A stretch of DNA of 64,000 nucleotides from Sthenelais limicola. Its lineage: Eukaryota > Annelida > Polychaeta > Phyllodocida > Sigalionidae. Within the stretch, counting starts at the first letter, position 1. Every line of letters begins with the position of its first letter. Below, piece after piece: positions 59,101 through 63,809 of this stretch. Where the stretch lies: positions 109,182,582 to 109,246,581 of the forward strand of contig OW804097.1 in NCBI GenBank assembly GCA_942159475.1, written 5' to 3'. The notes under the pieces are model-generated. The model was not told the DNA's origin and did no database searches. It saw only the letters and a list, made by a program, of their open reading frames with translations. The position numbers were made by a program, and so were the translations under genes.

Positions 59101-62082
59101 TTGTTAGGATAATAATAGTTATTACCACCATTACGTAACATGATGTAACACACACCCAATAGCCTTTAAATTAATCCATTGTTTTATCTAACCCTAACCC
59201 TAACCCAGCTTTCATTATAAAAGAATATTCAACTTCCATCTAGGCAATGAAATCAGTTGATCATAAAAAAGCAAAGGCAAAATAAAAAACAAATATTATG
59301 ACTGTAATGGGCGTCTGTTTTGGTTGCTCCATTTTCTATTTGGGGACTGAAGCAACAACGGAAAAGGAAATCCATTAAAGGACGGGAAGCATTTTCTACA
59401 GAAAAAATATGAGACCAAGTCAAATAGACTCTGACTTACCTGTTGCATTTTGCCATCTCCGACATGACCGACAGATACAAGTTCCACCACAGCTGCGATG
59501 GCGATATCGTTGAGGGCGGTATGGAAGTAAACATTCTGTAACATGACAAGGTGATTCATTAGTACATGTTTGCACTGGCAACAGGTTCTAACTCATTATT
59601 TCTTTGGGGATATTGAAATATAATACTTTTTTGATTTTATCGGAGAACCGATTTTGAGTTTTTTTTCAAAAACTGCAAAACTGCACAATCTGCTGGCAGT
59701 TCTGCATTGCTTCATGCAGTAAAAAACACATAGGCTATGCACCTATTAAACCTCAACTGAGTTTAGATGAAACTAACATATTACTGATATTTGGGTTTCT
59801 TCTGTATCCAAAGACTAGCTCATCTCTAAAATGTCTATAACATGACAATAACGAATTTGGCCAATTCCACCAATTTGACAACATTTGGCCCCCAACCGTG
59901 GAAAGTGATTAAATGGACTTAATACAAATAAATTACCATTACTTTGATTTTTTTTGTTGATTGGATGGTTCCACCAACCTGTGGGCCCACATTTTTAGCC
60001 CTTTTACCTCCAGATTTTTTCTTTTTTTTTTTCAAAATCCCATTTTTCGGGCAAAAATCAATTTTTTGAACTGTCATTATACCGTGGAATTGCTAAATTT
60101 CTAAATAATCATCAAAATTGAACATTTTTCTTTATATGTTGTGATAGAAGGTAGCTTCAATTAGATCTGTGTAAAAAAAAATTGCAAAAAAAATATATTT
60201 TGGCCAAAAGACATAAAAAACTGGAATTTTTTTGTGTGGGTACCCCCCCTGTCGTGTGCCGTCACGCAGTGTGCCTAAAGGCTGGGTTCCACTGGCCGGC
60301 TACTTCTCCCGCTACTGCTCCCGTTTTATTGCTCCCGCTACTTTGGAAGTAGCGGGAGGTAGCCGCTTCAAATCAAACATGTTTGATTTGAAGCGGCTAC
60401 CTCCTGCTACTTGTTCCCGCTTCTAAAAGTAGCGGGAGCAAAGAAACGGGAGCAGTAGCGGGAGAAGTAGCCGGCCAGTGGAACCCACCCTTAAGGTGGA
60501 ATAAAAAGATATAAAAAAATAAAATAAATAAATTATGATGATTAATGATAAAATGCATGGGATTATATATGTATAAAACATCAAATATGTTGATTTGAGT
60601 TTTTCTTGAATTGTAGCAGAGAAATAACATGGTGGCATAAGGTGGTGGGTACCATTGCTCCTGTGTTGTGCCGTCACGCCTATTTTAGGGTTTTTAGAGC
60701 CTTATAAGGCACAATTGTAATAATAAACTCTAAATTTGACATTTATTATTGACTTTGCTCGATACCAATCTATATAGATTGAAATTCATGATTTCCGAGT
60801 AGTTTTTACATGATTCTTAAGGCAAAATGCTTTAAAAAAATTGCCGTCACGTTGTGTCGTGTGCCGTCACGTTGTGTCGTTTGCCGTCACGTTTGCCGTC
60901 ATATAATGTCAGAAATGTTACCCCTAACATAGATATATAATATTAGAACCTTTATCCTAAAATATTTTGCCTCTAAAGACTTAAACAGAACAGGAACATT
61001 ACAATACAAGTATTCGAATCAACATAAAAAAGGTAAACAAGGGTAATAAATGATATATATAATTTCTAAATATGATGAGTTATATTATGTGTATGGGCAG
61101 AGGGTCAATGACCTGTCACCCTTGCCGCTGCCATTATGATTACCATTACTGAATGGTTATTTTGCTGTAACTTTTCTTCTAGATTGAATATTTTCACAAA
61201 CTAAAAAGTGTTATCACCCTTATATCGAGACCTATCAAGTACAAAATAGTTCAATACATTATGTGCACATTTGTTTTATTTATTTCTAATTTAAATCCTC
61301 ATTTATGTAGAAATTTGTACAATTATTCGTCATGATATTTTTAGCATTTTTTAGATATTTGGGATCTATTTTCGACCCCCCTGTTAAAAAATTCCTAATA
61401 ATCAGAATGGTTCCAAACCTGGCAGTTTAATGCGCATATATATAAGGTTGATAGAAAATAACAAATCAACTGATAAATGTAAAAATTATTTTTGGGTCCT
61501 CAGGGGGTGTTTAGGGGCCCAAATGTTGTCAAATTGGTGGAAATGGCCATTTACGTGTGGACTACTTGATCTATAAATCGTTTTTTGAGAGTTATTTATT
61601 TATCATATAATATTATGATTTATTATTTATATAATCACATATTTTTGTATTCTTCATTATTCATCTCTTTTTATTCATACTAAAATTGTAACGATGATGA
61701 AATAATAGAGTAAATATAATAAGATATTAGATAATAATAATAAGTAGTAATAAAACTGATCATGGAGGAGGACGAGAAGAAGGAGGAGGAGGAAGAAGAG
61801 AAGAAGAAGAAGAAGAAGAAGAAGAAGAAGAAGAAGAAGAAGAAGAAGAAGAAGAAGAAGAAGAAGAAGAAGAAGAAGAAGAAGAAATAGAAATAGAAAT
61901 AGAAGAAAACAGTAGAGAGCCAGGAAAAAGCTTGTTACCTGGTTGAAGTTGATGCGTGTCTTCTGTGCGGTACCTTTTCCCTGTGTGAGTGTGCTGACCC
62001 AAGTCCTGCCGAAGAACTGCTTGTATGTGATGTCAAACAGACTCACTTGTAGCCGGTAGTCTTGGCCACCTTTACCGTCACT
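28904..62082 (-). CDS. NPHP4: Nephrocystin-4 orthologue, 28 coding exons, 5' end outside window
   Basis: NPHP4 is a scaffold of the ciliary transition zone that partners NPHP1 and RPGRIP1L. Human loss causes nephronophthisis 4 and Senior-Loken syndrome. The minus-strand exons join in one frame to 1494 residues plus stop; human NPHP4 has 1426. Landmarks recalled from the family: [15 protein letters not shown] near residues 28-42 in a C2-like N-terminal domain, [82 protein letters not shown], and the C-terminal [15 protein letters not shown]. Residues about 420-650 form a Pro/Ser/Gly-rich linker. The C-terminal half contains the Ig/MSP-like beta domains of the family. Exon phases agree at all 27 junctions. 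No N-terminal exon was found between 62.1 and 64 kb, so the start lies beyond the window. Family identity is essentially certain; a few exon edges are not. Confidence 0.97.
29975..30141 (-). CDS. NPHP4: NPHP4 exon Z
   Basis: 167 bases, phase 0 to 2. Encodes [20 protein letters not shown], then [20 protein letters not shown]. Human has [22 protein letters not shown]. Acceptor TTGCAG, donor CTCAG|GTAGGT. Confidence 0.96.
30316..30563 (-). mobile_element. MITE-A copy, full length, reverse orientation, NPHP4 intron
   Basis: Begins ATATATGGGTTAGATTTTCA and ends ACTTGACCCATATATAG. The interior CTGTTTGGTTATGTTGAACT sets the orientation. Confidence 0.85.
30719..30834 (-). CDS. NPHP4: NPHP4 exon Y
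   Basis: 116 bases, phase 1 to 0. Encodes [20 protein letters not shown] and EPHDIFLK; vertebrates have [14 protein letters not shown] and GEPRDIFLK. Acceptor TTACAG, donor AAG|GTAAGG. Confidence 0.96.
30940..31262 (+). repeat. Poly-C run plus CT-rich low-complexity tract, NPHP4 intron
   Basis: More than twenty C residues (about 30945-30966), then about 290 bases of CTCT/TCTC sequence up to the splice donor side of exon X. Confidence 0.9.
31290..31446 (-). CDS. NPHP4: NPHP4 exon X
   Basis: 157 bases, phase 0 to 1. Encodes [20 protein letters not shown] and [17 protein letters not shown], matching GGKPIAVLCLTVELQPH and SFLKKAIRLPPWHT. Acceptor TTCTAG, donor CCAG|GTGGGT. Confidence 0.96.
31756..31848 (-). 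CDS. NPHP4: NPHP4 exon W
   Basis: 93 bases, phase 0 to 0, 31 residues beginning [15 protein letters not shown]. Weakly conserved insert between beta domains. Supported by frame, acceptor CTACAG and donor AAG|GTAAGG. Confidence 0.88.
31890..32280 (+). repeat. GA-rich low-complexity tract, NPHP4 intron
   Basis: GAGAGA and AGAAGG repeats. TCATACCCAGGA occurs twice (about 32080 and 32152), showing a local duplication. Confidence 0.8.
32297..32489 (-). CDS. NPHP4: NPHP4 exon V
   Basis: 193 bases, phase 2 to 0. Encodes [20 protein letters not shown], then [19 protein letters not shown]. Family counterparts are SQEWRDFK, TPVEEDMF and LYLRPHETAHVPFKFQSF. Acceptor TTCCAG, donor CAG|GTGGGT. Confidence 0.95.
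32931..33157 (-). CDS. NPHP4: NPHP4 exon U
   Basis: 227 bases, phase 0 to 2. Encodes [20 protein letters not shown] and [20 protein letters not shown], then IDVDDPEL. Human has EFFEFVLKNPHNTQHTV and EIDNPEL. Acceptor TTCTAG, donor TTAAT|GTAAGT. Confidence 0.96.
33320..33620. mobile_element. Short inverted-repeat element with internal poly-C/G runs, NPHP4 intron
   Basis: Ends AGGGACTGTTCAT and ATGAACAGTCCCT. The interior carries a degenerate tandem of about 55 bases (TTCAGAGTCTGTGCAACAAA type) with long C runs at about 33406, 33496 and 33532 and a G run at 33345. Confidence 0.7.
34070..34275 (-). CDS. NPHP4: NPHP4 exon T, helical basic region
   Basis: 206 bases, phase 1 to 0. Encodes [20 protein letters not shown] and [18 protein letters not shown], similar to the vertebrate block ADVDSELAAMLL and RRKLERMRSVR. 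I place the donor at TCT|GTAAGT; CAG|GTTATA nine bases upstream would also keep frame. Confidence 0.93.
34708..34952 (+). mobile_element. MITE-A copy with worn ends, NPHP4 intron
   Basis: Family interior GCAGTTCAACATAACCAAAC and GAGCTGCCGATTGTACAT are clear. The terminal GGGTC motifs are eroded. Confidence 0.7.
34951..35010 (+). repeat. Dispersed repeat fragment, copy 1
   Basis: TGTATTTAAATATTTGTATT, CAGCAAAAAACATTATGTAA; nearly the same 60 bases recur at 37656-37713. Confidence 0.65.
35168..35281 (-). CDS. NPHP4: NPHP4 exon S
   Basis: 114 bases, phase 1 to 1. Encodes [20 protein letters not shown], then [15 protein letters not shown]. The GGSLL motif is shared with vertebrates. Acceptor CTTCCAG, donor TCGG|GTGAGT. 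Confidence 0.93.
35732..35948 (-). CDS. NPHP4: NPHP4 exon R
   Basis: 217 bases, phase 0 to 1. Encodes [26 protein letters not shown] and [20 protein letters not shown]. Family counterparts are HELEVVATEY and KGRLHLTLANVGHP. Acceptor TTTCCAG, donor ACTG|GTGAAT. Confidence 0.96.
36060..36293 (+). mobile_element. MITE-A copy, full length, NPHP4 intron
   Basis: Begins TATATGGGTGATATCGCCAG and ends GAAAATCTGACCCATATAG. Closest by eye to the copies at 38140 and 39842. Confidence 0.85.
36569..36925 (+). mobile_element. MITE-B copy 1 (ends AGGGGATTTGCAT), NPHP4 intron
   Basis: Inverted ends AGGGGATTTGCAT and AATGCAAATCCCC enclose about 330 bases that share TACAGTGTA, CCATCATGCATTTG and CATCCCAGCATGCA blocks with copy 2 in inverse orientation. 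Confidence 0.78.
37010..37153 (-). CDS. NPHP4: NPHP4 exon Q
   Basis: 144 bases, phase 0 to 0. Encodes [20 protein letters not shown] and [20 protein letters not shown], among the best-conserved NPHP4 blocks. Acceptor CTTTCAG, donor AAA|GTAAGT. Confidence 0.96.
37656..37713 (+). repeat. Dispersed repeat fragment, copy 2
   Basis: TGTATTTAAATATTTTTATT, CAGCGAAAAACATTATGTAA, matching 34951-35010 with a few changes. Confidence 0.65.
37824..38022 (-). CDS. NPHP4: NPHP4 exon P
   Basis: 199 bases, phase 2 to 0. Contains [20 protein letters not shown] and VQDGPPGLQ, matching [20 protein letters not shown] and FDAGSPGFQL of vertebrates. Acceptor CCGCCAG, donor CAG|GTATAC. Confidence 0.95.
38140..38390 (+). 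mobile_element. MITE-A copy, full length, NPHP4 intron
   Basis: Begins TATGGGTGAAGTCGCCAGAA and ends GAAAATCTGACCCATATATA. Very similar to 39842-40092. Confidence 0.87.
38482..38670 (-). CDS. NPHP4: NPHP4 exon O
   Basis: 189 bases, phase 2 to 2. Contains [18 protein letters not shown] and [20 protein letters not shown], matching the family blocks GFPEILDANKQP and EESDCLQSNEMVLQFLAFS. Acceptor TTTGCAG, donor CCAA|GTTAGT. Confidence 0.95.
38817..38892 (+). repeat. 38-base tandem duplication, NPHP4 intron
   Basis: ACCAAAGAACAAAACTTATG, TAATTACA occurs twice in a row with one or two changes. Confidence 0.85.
38969..39072 (-). CDS. NPHP4: NPHP4 exon N
   Basis: 104 bases, phase 0 to 2. Encodes [20 protein letters not shown]; the block LPFTPLHAPIVV is characteristic of vertebrate NPHP4. 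Acceptor CTATAG, donor CACTC|GTGAGT. Confidence 0.94.
39842..40092 (+). mobile_element. MITE-A copy, full length, NPHP4 intron
   Basis: Begins ATATATTTGGGTGAAGTCGC. Shares the interior TTCAGCTTCACCAATTCTCT with the 38140 copy. Confidence 0.87.
40520..40616 (-). repeat. tRNA-derived SINE-like sequence, copy 1
   Basis: The minus strand reads GGTGGCTAAGCGTTCTAACG, which matches the A-box pattern of pol III promoters, then TGGCTCAATTTTAATCC at the B-box position (poor match). It continues into AGGCACTAGAGAAAGACC, shared with copy 2. Confidence 0.55.
40681..40928 (+). mobile_element. MITE-A reference copy, NPHP4 intron
   Basis: About 248 bases with nearly perfect inverted ends: TATATGGGTCAGATTTTCAG, AAAATGTACAATT on the left and the reverse complement on the right. 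No coding capacity. The family is a palindromic-ended non-autonomous DNA element. Its superfamily is unknown because flanking duplications are masked by TA-rich sequence. Confidence 0.88.
41060..41196 (-). CDS. NPHP4: NPHP4 exon M
   Basis: 137 bases, phase 1 to 0. Begins [18 protein letters not shown] and continues [20 protein letters not shown]. It is the last Gly/Tyr/Pro-rich linker exon before conserved sequence returns. Acceptor ATTACAG, donor TCG|GTATGT. Confidence 0.88.
41434..41552 (-). CDS. NPHP4: NPHP4 exon L, Met/Gly/Pro/Ser-rich
   Basis: 119 bases, phase 2 to 1. Encodes [20 protein letters not shown], then [19 protein letters not shown]. This low-complexity linker sequence looks flexible and disordered. 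Acceptor GTTGCAG, donor TATG|GTAAGT. Confidence 0.88.
42212..42442 (+). mobile_element. MITE-A copy, degraded ends, NPHP4 intron
   Basis: Contains GGAAATGTACAATTCTCCTT, ATACAGTTCAGCATAACCAA and TACTAAATGTGTAGAGCTGC. Confidence 0.7.
42443..45697. other. NPHP4 intron sequence, no separate gene seen
   Basis: Part of the longest intron between recognised exons (K to L). A 104-codon plus-strand frame at 43182-43496 shows no family features. Confidence 0.5.
45698..45802 (-). CDS. NPHP4: NPHP4 exon K
   Basis: 105 bases, phase 2 to 2. Encodes [20 protein letters not shown], then [14 protein letters not shown]. Acceptor TGGTCAG, donor GAA|GTAAGG. It belongs to the low-conservation linker, so support comes from splice sites and frame. 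Confidence 0.83.
46905..47112 (+). repeat. CT-rich tract with (TC)n microsatellite, NPHP4 intron
   Basis: About 200 bases of pyrimidine. A clean (TC)n run lies at about 47051-47090, with (TGTC)n just before. Confidence 0.9.
47647..47703 (-). CDS. NPHP4: NPHP4 exon J, Pro-rich (acceptor uncertain)
   Basis: About 57 bases ending in a strong donor (CCCAG|GTGAGT). In the frame required by both neighbours it reads [19 protein letters not shown]. The acceptor is chosen at CAAAAAG because it preserves phase 2, but its pyrimidine tract is poor; AAG at 47695 would also keep phase. Confidence 0.65.
47925..48074 (+). mobile_element. MITE-A internal-deletion copy, NPHP4 intron
   Basis: Both ends remain (ACATGGGTCAGGGCATGAG and CTGACCCTGGCCCACATATA), but about 100 internal bases are missing, jumping from CAATTTGCCTTTTT to ACATACTCAGATATATC. 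Confidence 0.75.
48075..50903. other. NPHP4 intron sequence, no separate gene seen
   Basis: AT-rich intron between exons I and J. Overlapping chance frames occur at 49532-49846, with no recognisable domain. Confidence 0.5.
50904..51061 (-). CDS. NPHP4: NPHP4 exon I, start of Pro/Ser-rich linker
   Basis: 158 bases, phase 0 to 2. Encodes [20 protein letters not shown], then [18 protein letters not shown] and GRPPIPS. This linker is poorly conserved across the family. The call rests on open phase, acceptor CTCCCAG, donor CAG|GTAAAT and its place between solid exons. Confidence 0.87.
51727..51750 (-). repeat. GAATT short tandem, retroposon-tail-like
   Basis: TTTGAATTGAATTGAATTGA preceded by AAATAAAAAATGC. 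Inverse counterpart of 15709-15740. Confidence 0.5.
52918..52932 (-). CDS. NPHP4: Probable NPHP4 micro-exon (EDSEE)
   Basis: A 15-base segment encoding EDSEE lies between a good acceptor (TTTACATTTCAG) and a good donor (GTAAGAT). It is phase 0 to 0, so including or skipping it keeps the frame. An acidic residue cluster also follows this point in vertebrate NPHP4. It could be alternatively spliced. Confidence 0.6.
53082..53099 (+). repeat. Poly-G run, NPHP4 intron
   Basis: Sixteen or more G residues after AAGGT, before TCGACG. Confidence 0.9.
53396..53626 (-). CDS. NPHP4: NPHP4 exon H
   Basis: 231 bases, phase 0 to 0, 77 residues. Contains [19 protein letters not shown] and TGTLSFEF, matching the family motifs MVRWAVWNPL, LPLQGG and GTLRFQF. 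Acceptor TTTCAG, donor AAG|GTAAAC. Confidence 0.94.
53815..53905 (+). repeat. 52-base tandem duplication, NPHP4 intron
   Basis: GTGGTCTAAGGTGCTGGCTT and GTGGTCTAAATTGCTGGCTT begin the two units; each ends TATAGGGGAGGGGC. Confidence 0.8.
54146..54281 (-). CDS. NPHP4: NPHP4 exon G
   Basis: 136 bases, phase 2 to 0. Encodes [20 protein letters not shown] and YVLGEPVDK, the beta-rich segment equivalent to [23 protein letters not shown]-type sequence in the family. Acceptor TTTTGCAG, donor CGG|GTAAG. Confidence 0.92.
55280..55416 (-). CDS. NPHP4: NPHP4 exon F
   Basis: 137 bases, phase 0 to 2. Encodes [18 protein letters not shown], then a Ser/Arg-rich stretch. VGVHNG is conserved in vertebrate NPHP4. 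Acceptor GTTACAG, donor CTCT|GTAAGT. Confidence 0.93.
56797..56990 (-). CDS. NPHP4: NPHP4 exon E
   Basis: 194 bases, phase 1 to 0. Encodes LRKPK, then [13 protein letters not shown] and LSIMERRLQ, matching the family pattern LRKPRLQK, YPSLEKFEEELLE and LEILERRLR. Acceptor CTTACAG, donor CAG|GTCAGT. Confidence 0.94.
57000..57200 (+). repeat. Tandem repeat, about 65-base unit, 3 copies, NPHP4 intron
   Basis: ACTACATAATGGTAATATA recurs at about 57026, 57068 and 57130, each followed by a GGTTAAAT or GGTATGAAA type segment and AATTATAATGGG or its variants. Confidence 0.75.
57460..57797 (-). mobile_element. MITE-B copy 2 (ends AGGGGATTTGCAT), NPHP4 intron
   Basis: Ends AGGGGATTTGCATGT and ATGCAAATCCCCT. 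The decamer ATTGCACCCC occurs just before the left end and just after the right end, a possible target duplication with a few extra bases on the left. Confidence 0.75.
57869..58030 (-). CDS. NPHP4: NPHP4 exon D
   Basis: 162 bases, phase 1 to 1. Encodes [20 protein letters not shown] followed by [16 protein letters not shown]. The counterpart in human is the segment ending LLPENLLVSGLQQIPGL. Acceptor TTACAG, donor CAAG|GTATGT. Confidence 0.93.
58165..58440 (+). repeat. CT-rich low-complexity tract, NPHP4 intron
   Basis: TCTCTC and CCCTCC repeats. A C-run (CGCCCCCCCCCCGCCC) follows near 58502. Confidence 0.8.
58577..58712 (+). repeat. Direct repeat, downstream-side copy flanking NPHP4 exon C
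   Basis: Begins TACTTAAATAAGAAACAGGT and ends CAGTTACTACCACCAT. About 140 bases, matched at 58996-59134. Confidence 0.85.
58773..58917 (-). CDS. NPHP4: NPHP4 exon C
   Basis: 145 bases, phase 0 to 1. Encodes [11 protein letters not shown] and [12 protein letters not shown], matching the family motifs SCGFGILRIF and LYHGTPRALL. Acceptor TTTGCAG, donor GAGG|GTAAGT. Two similar intronic repeats of about 140 bases lie on either side (see 58577 and 58996). Confidence 0.93.
58996..59134 (+). repeat. Direct repeat, upstream-side copy flanking NPHP4 exon C
   Basis: Begins TACCTAAATAAGAAATAGGA and ends TAGTTATTACCACCATTACG. Same order as the 58577 copy, offset about 420 bases, with exon C in between. 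Confidence 0.85.
59188..59206 (-). repeat. Short interstitial telomeric repeat
   Basis: CTAACCCTAACCCTAACCC: three units of the animal telomere repeat TTAGGG on the minus strand. Confidence 0.85.
59440..59535 (-). CDS. NPHP4: NPHP4 exon B
   Basis: 96 bases, phase 0 to 0, 32 residues beginning [10 protein letters not shown] and containing [10 protein letters not shown]. The counterpart in vertebrate NPHP4 reads YFHTSLN and AVVEVV. Acceptor TTACAG, donor CAG|GTAAGT. Confidence 0.93.
60274..60496. repeat. Near-perfect 223-base palindrome without a loop
   Basis: Centre CAAACATGTTTG at 60374-60385. The arms run outward through GAAGCGGCTACCTCC, GTAGCGGGAG repeats and GGCCGGCTACTTCTCCCGCT to GGGTTCCACTGG. 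The transcript of either strand would fold into one long hairpin. GC-rich against an AT-rich background. Confidence 0.88.
60843..60903 (+). repeat. GCCGTCACG tandem repeat
   Basis: About three units of roughly 20 bases (GCCGTCACGTTGTGTCGTGT). Single GCCGTCACG motifs also occur near 60258 and 60670 within the same 1.7-kb element. Confidence 0.75.
61761..61890 (+). repeat. (GAA)n microsatellite next to an NPHP4 splice donor
   Basis: Almost pure GAA for about 88 bases (roughly 61800-61887, near 29 units), preceded by GAG/GAA-mixed sequence. In the transcript it is UUC repeats starting about 50 bases after the exon A donor. Confidence 0.92.
61939..62082 (-). CDS. NPHP4: NPHP4 exon A (first in window), C2-like domain
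   Basis: 144 bases, phase 0 to 0, 48 residues beginning [13 protein letters not shown]. It holds [13 protein letters not shown], the most recognisable N-terminal NPHP4 motif. Acceptor TTACAG; donor CAG|GTAAC. A GAA repeat begins about 50 bases into the following intron. My direct base reading and the reading frame differ by one base at the donor; the in-frame position is given. Confidence 0.93.
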
Positions 62083-62149
62083 CTGTAATAGCAATATATC
62101 ATAGTATTGATAAATTTTTAACATAATTTCCTACCAGTAATTTGTTCAC

Positions 62150-62268
62150 CTCACTGGAGGTCTTCCCCTAGTACCTAGGGGGAGGGGAAACTGCAGTCAT
62201 GCCTGGGTTTGGTCCCACAATGTGCAACTCATCTCTTCAGACCGCTCAGCCACCCACCATTCCCATTT
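62150..62268 (-). repeat. tRNA-derived SINE-like sequence, copy 2
   Basis: The minus strand reads GGTGGCTGAGCGGTCTGAAG (A-box-like), then GTGGGACCAAACCCAGGC (B-box-like, altered), and ends AGGTACTAGGGGAAGACC, like copy 1. It does not fold as an intact tRNA. Confidence 0.6.
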
Positions 62269-63299
62269 TCTAATCACAGTAGCGTTGTTAGATGAGCCTA
62301 CACATCATTACATGATAAACTGAGAAATGTAAATCCTGTGGGGTTATTCCCCTGACGAAGGTCAAGAAACAAAAAGGAAAAGACAACTTTGAATAGAACT
62401 CTCGTTGATAGAACTAACAACGATGGAGAGGTTCAGCTATTTAACATGCATACTTATTATATTCCAACTATTAATATTCATAAACAGGACTTTATGTCAA
62501 CATGGAAAATCTAAACGCAAATTAAGGAATGGAACCATGTTTGCAAAGTTGAACATTTATTGAGTTCCCTTTTGCCAAAACCAAATATTTGCCAGTAGTT
62601 TCTAAGCATCCATCGTTTCCTCAACTGGGAAGAATTGAAAAACCCTCCCCTGAGAGATTTGTGACTCCTAGTGTCAATAAAATTTCTAAGAAAAAAAACA
62701 TACAACCCATCAAATGAACAAATATCCCAGTGCCAAACAAGGCACATTGGTCGCGACAAACATTGAAACCTATAATATCAATATCAAAAGCTATAAATGG
62801 TTTATGCCACCATAGAAATTGTTTTAAGGCCAGCTATAAAGTATGAACTAGGGACAGCCTGGTCAATTATTCTCCTGCAAATGCAATAAACTACATTATG
62901 AGAGAAATAAGCCATATTCAGAAGAACCATTAACTGATCCTATATAAATGTGTCTGCTTTTTTGCTGTATACAATACAAGAGACAAAAGGTCACAGTCCA
63001 TATGGTAAGGGGAGATTCACTCGACATTTTAATTGATATCTTCTTTTATAAATTTGAGCCAGTTATTGATATTATCTATTGTACCGTAATAGCCATAATA
63101 AGCGCGCAGTGCGCTAATTCTTTTAGCCCCAAAGCTTTGTGCGAATCTTCACCCTAATTAGCACACACCAGACATAAATTTTCTGATGTCTGGCCGCAAC
63201 ATTTAGAGACGTTTTGACTTATGTCACAATAATAGAGGCCTAGCGCCTCTCGAGATATCCCCACAGCGGTAGTAATGTACAAATCGTTAGTGGATGCGT
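62269..63299. other. Upstream NPHP4 intron, no exon recognised
   Basis: No sequence resembling the missing NPHP4 N-terminal exons is seen here on the minus strand. Short open frames lack family motifs. Confidence 0.5.
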
Positions 63300-63346
63300 T
63301 AGTGTTGTGTTGCTGCGTTGTGGTTGCTAAATCTCCCTATTATGTC
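63300..63346 (-). repeat. End fragment related to the 10993-11402 element
   Basis: The reverse complement reads AATAGGGAGATTTAGCAACC, ACAACGC, matching the left end of the 11-kb element with one substitution. Confidence 0.55.
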
Positions 63347-63473
63347 GATTGCGGTACGTACATTACTTTGAGCTCTGGGCCTCTGCTTTTCTAAATTTAG
63401 GATCTGCCTTTGACTATGAAATATGAACTGGACACACCCAAGACGGAAGCCTATGCCTCAGCAGGTACGGTGA

Positions 63474-63809
63474 TTATAGATATTGGTCAAGGCTTCAGAA
63501 AATGCACAATCAGCAACCCTAAACGTTTGATCAATTTTGCGCTAAATTATAGTGAAAAATCATAAATACTAGATATTGTTATGACCCAATGTACACCGTT
63601 ATATGAACAAGACCATTGTGAAAGGTATGTTACAACACATGTCATTTCCATATACCAGACATAAGATGTACGAAGTATATTTGGTATTGCATTGATTCAA
63701 AACATCTATTTTTTGTTGAACTGTATTTTGAATCTCATTTTTGTCTCAAGTGTGGGTGAGGGGATTGGTGGAGGCGAATTGTAAACTTTCCGCCACTCTG
63801 ACCCATAGA
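63474..63809 (-). mobile_element. MITE-A copy, expanded, reverse orientation
   Basis: Left end ATTGGTCAAGGCTTCAGAAA, right end CACTCTGACCCATAGAAAG, interior TTTGGTATTGCATTGATTCA. About 90 extra bases near 63570-63660 suggest a small insertion. Confidence 0.65.

Larger units (their letters stand above)
59857..61549. mobile_element. 1.7-kb inverted-repeat element, NPHP4 intron
   Basis: The left end TTCCACCAATTTGACAACAT, TTGGCCCCC is mirrored at 61511-61549. The interior is AT-rich, has no ORF of note, carries the GCCGTCACG motif several times and holds the 223-base palindrome. Confidence 0.72.

Noticed and set aside
61675..62124. Minus-strand frame with more than 30 consecutive Leu codons
   Set aside because: Only the part at 61939-62082 is NPHP4 exon. 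The rest is the GAA repeat read through the intron.
62511..62759. Minus-strand 82-codon frame considered as the missing NPHP4 N-terminal exon
   Set aside because: No similarity to the NPHP4 N-terminus, and no acceptor/donor pair in the phase required by exon A.
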